Assembly: GCA_003533825.1 (NCBI GenBank)
Contig: DQCG01000376.1
Location: 1 to 8,919, forward strand
Source of the DNA: Phycisphaerales bacterium
GTDB taxonomy: Bacteria > Planctomycetota > Phycisphaerae > Sedimentisphaerales > Anaerobacaceae
Direction: 5' to 3'
DNA length: 8,919 bases
Each line of letters starts with the position of its first letter. Position 1 is the first letter of the stretch. A program made the position numbers and the translations under genes. The notes under the pieces are model-generated. The model saw only the letters and a list, made by a program, of their open reading frames with translations. It did not search any database and was not told the origin of the DNA. Below, piece by piece: positions 6,697-8,919 of the stretch.

Positions 6697-6732
6697 TAGC
6701 CCTCAGACGTATTCTGGCCCCACAGAGTCGCC
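6697..6732 (+). repeat. 36-bp imperfect direct repeat, copy 1
   Basis: It begins TAGCCCTCAGACGT and continues through TTCTGGCCCC to TCGCC. It is identical to copy 2 (7982-8017) at 32 of 36 ungapped positions. The two copies are 1285 bp apart in the same orientation and bracket the 6937-7974 gene. Either they are attachment-type sites of the nearby recombinase, or they are remnants of a duplicated integrase-downstream segment. Confidence 0.7.
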
Positions 6733-6843
6733 AATTTTCATTCCATCAGAACCATATTTCATAGCTGTTTTGATATGCTCCGGCAATTCTCTACAAGCCT
6801 CAATTTCTTCCTGAAGCTGAGACCCGTACTGCCAGCGCAACAT
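6703..6843 (-). CDS. Short hypothetical frame or gene remnant, 46 residues
   Basis: The frame begins MLRWQYGSQLQEEIEACREL, contains LPEHIKTAMKYGSDGM and ends GDSVGPEYV within direct repeat copy 1. The residue mix looks protein-like rather than random, and the last residues recur as GDSPGPEHV in repeat copy 2 beside the integrase. An in-frame TAA lies just upstream of the ATG, and no Shine-Dalgarno is visible. I suspect a degraded small gene that once followed an integrase, but I do not recognise a family and assign no function. Confidence 0.25.
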   Translation of the reverse strand: MLRWQYGSQLQEEIEACRELPEHIKTAMKYGSDGMKIGDSVGPEYV

Positions 6844-6936
6844 ACGTGCTTAGAGTTCTTTAAGTTCCAAGCTTATTCATCCGATATAAATTGTTATGCT
6901 GTAATCATCCACTCAAATCTGTGGTAGTTTTGGCAC

Positions 6937-7974
6937 ATGTGTATGAACGCGTATAGAAATTTGAGCCTTCAAGAATTAGCAGAATCCCAACAACTTGCCA
7001 GAGAGCGTCCTTACGTTGGTCCGAGGGGAATATCGTGCATCTATCAAGGCAATCGGATCCGCGCTGTTGGCAGAAACAATTTTACGCGCTCAGTGAGTGA
7101 GACGTTCGACGATTTCATTATATGGCACCTTAGATACGTACTGGGTGATCGCTGGTTCAGAAACCACCGAAATCTGCCTTCAAACGAGCAACACATAGTC
7201 ATGCAATGGGGGCTTGCTATGGGGGAACAAAGGGAGCGCGTGTTCGACGCGGCTCCTGAAACCGGTCAGGTAGTGAGTTCACACCCAACAGGAGAGGTTC
7301 AAGCCCTGCTGACTCTTGCATATGACATCTACTGCTTATGCCTTATTAATCAGTTGCCGGAAGAAATATTAAACCGTGTTCGCAATTATAATGAGTTCCA
7401 GGGTGTGCGTTACGAGATCGCACTGGCAGCATCTCTGGTACGAGCGGGATTCAACATCTCTTGGCTTGAGTCCAACGAGAGACACGCCGAGTTCACAGCA
7501 ACTCTCGCTGAGTCTGGGGAAACTATCATTGTAGAGGCCAAGAGCCGACATCGCCCCGGTGTTCTGCATGAATCAGGAAATTGTCCCGATTACTCTTGTC
7601 TCACAGCGGATATAAGTAGTCTATACGGTAGGGCCTTAAGGAAGCCGACAGATGGTTTACCATATCTAATAGGCATTGATGTCAACTTACCGCTCACGCC
7701 GGAGTCGGAAGAAGGCTTTGATAATTGGATGAGAGACGTGTTCGAACTCATGGATAGGCATCCAGAACCTACTCAGGAGAGACCTGCAAAGGAGTTCTTT
7801 CTGGTGCTCACAAACTTCTCTTGGCACTACACGGGCCGTGGACCTGCGACAGCGCATCAGGCGAATTACACTGCCCCGGAATGGGCTTCGGCTGTCCCTG
7901 TAGATAGGCGGACAATCATTGCTCTGTTCCAAGCGTTCAACTGCTATGGTATTCGCCCAGAGGGTGTTTGGTGA
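6937..7974 (+). CDS. Hypothetical protein with PD-(D/E)XK nuclease-like core
   Basis: The product is 345 residues and I recognise no named family. Residues 150-206 look like a restriction-endonuclease-type fold. There is a helix with a glutamate (NEFQGVRYEIALAASLVRAG, E160), then a strand (FNISWLESN), then HAEFTATLAESGETIIVEAK, where E185 and E200-x-K202 would form the metal site. The usual PD before the first acidic residue is AE here, so the match is a variant and activity is unproven. Residues 50-100 form a helical N-terminal region, and 240-335 are mixed alpha/beta with a second hydrophobic strand (EFFLVLTNFSWHY). No signal peptide or membrane segment is evident, so it is probably cytoplasmic. 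ATG 6937 and ATG 6943 are both possible starts; neither has a clear Shine-Dalgarno. It stands alone between two 36-bp direct repeats and converges on an integrase gene, which suggests mobile cargo. A restriction or anti-phage role is inference only. Confidence 0.6.
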   Translation: MCMNAYRNLSLQELAESQQLARERPYVGPRGISCIYQGNRIRAVGRNNFTRSVSETFDDFIIWHLRYVLGDRWFRNHRNLPSNEQHIVMQWGLAMGEQRERVFDAAPETGQVVSSHPTGEVQALLTLAYDIYCLCLINQLPEEILNRVRNYNEFQGVRYEIALAASLVRAGFNISWLESNERHAEFTATLAESGETIIVEAKSRHRPGVLHESGNCPDYSCLTADISSLYGRALRKPTDGLPYLIGIDVNLPLTPESEEGFDNWMRDVFELMDRHPEPTQERPAKEFFLVLTNFSWHYTGRGPATAHQANYTAPEWASAVPVDRRTIIALFQAFNCYGIRPEGVW

Positions 7975-7981
7975 TTGTCTA

Positions 7982-8017
7982 TAGCCCTCAGACGTGTTCT
8001 GGCCCCGGAGAATCGCC
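7982..8017 (+). repeat. 36-bp imperfect direct repeat, copy 2
   Basis: It begins 7 nt after the stop of the putative nuclease gene and lies 118 nt beyond the integrase stop. It shares 32 of 36 bases with copy 1 at 6697-6732. Differences are one A/G and three bases in the segment just before TCGCC. On the minus strand it can be read as GDSPGPEHV followed by a stop, parallel to copy 1. Confidence 0.7.
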
Positions 8018-8101
8018 GATCAAGGCTTTCCGGATTCACACGTACTGCCACCATCTCACCCAGCAAGTTTCTGTATTCTCGCTCATTCTCTCTTGATCGG
8101 C
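8015..8101. repeat. Perfect 10-bp inverted repeat next to the integrase 3' end
   Basis: GCCGATCAAG (8015-8024) is the exact reverse complement of CTTGATCGGC (8092-8101), with 67 nt between. The left arm overlaps the last 3 bases of direct repeat copy 2, and the right arm lies 34 nt from the integrase stop. It might be a recombinase or accessory-factor binding pair, or a bidirectional end structure between convergent genes. No T-run supports a terminator. The enclosed stretch holds no credible gene. Confidence 0.4.
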
Positions 8102-8135
8102 CAAGCTTCACTCATCCATCTGAGGCAGTCGCCAA

Positions 8136-8919
8136 CTATCCGAATTTCAGAGCCGCCTCGCCAGCTAATGCTTGATCCAGCTCAGCATAATCATCCGTAA
8201 TCTTCAGGTTCCGGTGTCCCAGCATTGCCCTGGCGGCGTCGAGTCCCATTTCTTTTCTGATCCGCGTAGCAGCCGTATGACGCAGTTGGTGAGGATGGAA
8301 ATCCGGAACATCTATTCCAGCCTTGCGAGCAGCTTTAATCGCATATTGCATCGCACGGCGATAACTGTCTTTATCATACCTGCTTCGCACCTTTTCAGAA
8401 ATCTTGACATTCTTTTTTTTCTTGCAGCGCTGCTGCCTCCGGTTTGCATCAGATTCGACAGGTGAGAAACAGTAGTCGGTTATTTTCCGCTTTAGAAACG
8501 GCTTGAGGATCTTCTGTGCGCGCGGCCCGATGGAGATTGTTCGTTCGTGATCTCTGTACCTGGTTTTATGAGTGACAGGCCGATACAGCCAGATCTTACC
8601 ACCTGTTTCTATATCACACGGTCTTATAGAGGCCAATTCACTGGACCGCATACCCGTAAGCAACTGCAACTGGATCATTGCGGCTACTGTTGGTGAAGAA
8701 AATGGCAGAATGGTGCGAACATGCTTCTCGGCAACCGGCTGGACACGTTCGGTTTCCCTCGCACCGGAGCGTCCACGCTTAAGCCCTTCAACAGCCTGCA
8801 AACCGTGGTACGTACTGGCTGGAACAAGTTGCTCTGAAACAGCCCACCGGAACATACGCTTGACCATATTTATCCGTTGGTTGACGACGTTACGACACCA
8901 GCCACATTTGATCATTTGC
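8136..8919 (-). CDS. Tyrosine recombinase/phage-type integrase, N-terminus beyond window
   Basis: The frame is open through the right edge, so the N-terminal arm and part of the core-binding domain are missing; an internal ATG at 8915 is not a likely start. Numbering from that ATG, the core-binding part ends near residue 48 (FRWAVSEQLVPASTYHGLQ). The catalytic domain shows Arg I in LLTGMRSSEL (R90), the beta-hairpin lysine in VTHKT (K117), the HxxR box in HPHQLRHTAAT (H209, R212), the histidine in LGHRN (H234) and the nucleophile in TDDYAELD (Y243). All catalytic residues are present, so it should be active if complete. A lysine-rich insertion (RRQQRCKKKKNVKISEKVRS, 159-178) separates the two catalytic blocks. 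From memory, the sequence follows the form common among planctomycete integrases, which supports the taxonomic guess. It converges on the putative nuclease gene across a 161-bp spacer containing a direct and an inverted repeat. Confidence 0.93.
   Translation of the reverse strand, partial: QMIKCGWCRNVVNQRINMVKRMFRWAVSEQLVPASTYHGLQAVEGLKRGRSGARETERVQPVAEKHVRTILPFSSPTVAAMIQLQLLTGMRSSELASIRPCDIETGGKIWLYRPVTHKTRYRDHERTISIGPRAQKILKPFLKRKITDYCFSPVESDANRRQQRCKKKKNVKISEKVRSRYDKDSYRRAMQYAIKAARKAGIDVPDFHPHQLRHTAATRIRKEMGLDAARAMLGHRNLKITDDYAELDQALAGEAALKFG

Larger units (their letters stand above)
6617..6936. other. 320-bp gap with structured and repeated DNA, no confident gene
   Basis: Between the ankyrin remnant and the putative nuclease gene I see the 6622-6664 stem, the first copy of the 36-bp direct repeat and a short minus-strand frame overlapping that repeat. 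The last 90 bases (about 6847-6936) are A/T-rich and should hold the promoter of the 6937 gene, but no clear -35/-10 pair or Shine-Dalgarno can be named. No tRNA or other RNA gene is recognisable. Confidence 0.4.

Noticed and set aside
7944..8111. Minus-strand GTG-started 55-residue frame with REYRNLLGEMVAVRVNPE
   Set aside because: The middle looks somewhat protein-like, but the frame overlaps the end of the convergent 6937-7974 gene, lacks a clear Shine-Dalgarno and matches no known protein; it could be debris of a small gene after the integrase.
7975..8200. Plus-strand frames of 66 and 68 residues after the nuclease-like gene
   Set aside because: They run through the direct and inverted repeats into the antisense of the integrase and have low-complexity, unprotein-like composition.
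1..8919. CRISPR array, tRNA, rRNA or riboswitch
   Set aside because: No regularly spaced short repeats, no tRNA-like cloverleaf with a T-loop consensus and no rRNA segments were seen; the ankyrin and FG-GAP periodicity is protein-level.

Overview
The window looks like accessory DNA from a Planctomycetota bacterium, plausibly the Phycisphaerae/Sedimentisphaerales side. The best evidence is the tyrosine recombinase at the right edge: from memory, its FRWAVSEQLVPAS, LQLLTGMRSSEL and DFHPHQLRHTAAT segments follow a form common in planctomycete integrases. A short ECF sigma factor paired with a one-pass anti-sigma-like protein, and an exported ankyrin/FG-GAP protein, also fit. No rRNA or tRNA is present to confirm the assignment, and the class-level placement is weak.

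Positions 1-3559 hold a minus-strand operon of three tightly packed genes. An ECF RNA polymerase sigma factor (3559 to 3014) overlaps by 4 nt a membrane-anchored anti-sigma-like protein (3017 to 2091). Twelve nt later comes a large exported protein (2078 to the window edge) with a signal peptide, TPR-like helices, about eleven ankyrin repeats and then integrin-type FG-GAP propeller blades with calcium loops. The last gene is not closed: 692 codons are visible and the C-terminus lies outside. The arrangement suggests an envelope-signalling unit in which the sigma factor drives its own regulator and an exported protein-interaction scaffold.

Positions 3710-6247 are an apparently complete IS66-family insertion sequence (2538 bp) with tnpA, tnpB and tnpC all on the minus strand. 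The terminal inverted repeats match at 16 of 17 positions. There is no 8-bp target duplication, so the two flanks were probably not one uninterrupted site. The right flank enters directly, in frame, into the 3' end of a different plus-strand ankyrin gene that has lost its 5' part.

Positions 6617-8919 form an integrase-linked module. A plus-strand gene (6937-7974) encodes an unrecognised 345-residue protein with a PD-(D/E)XK-nuclease-like core. It is bracketed by two copies of a 36-bp imperfect direct repeat (32/36 identical), and it converges on the integrase gene, which is cut by the right window edge. A perfect 10-bp inverted repeat lies next to the integrase-proximal copy. The most interesting candidates for something new are this repeat-flanked putative nuclease beside an integrase and the sigma/anti-sigma/ankyrin-propeller operon.
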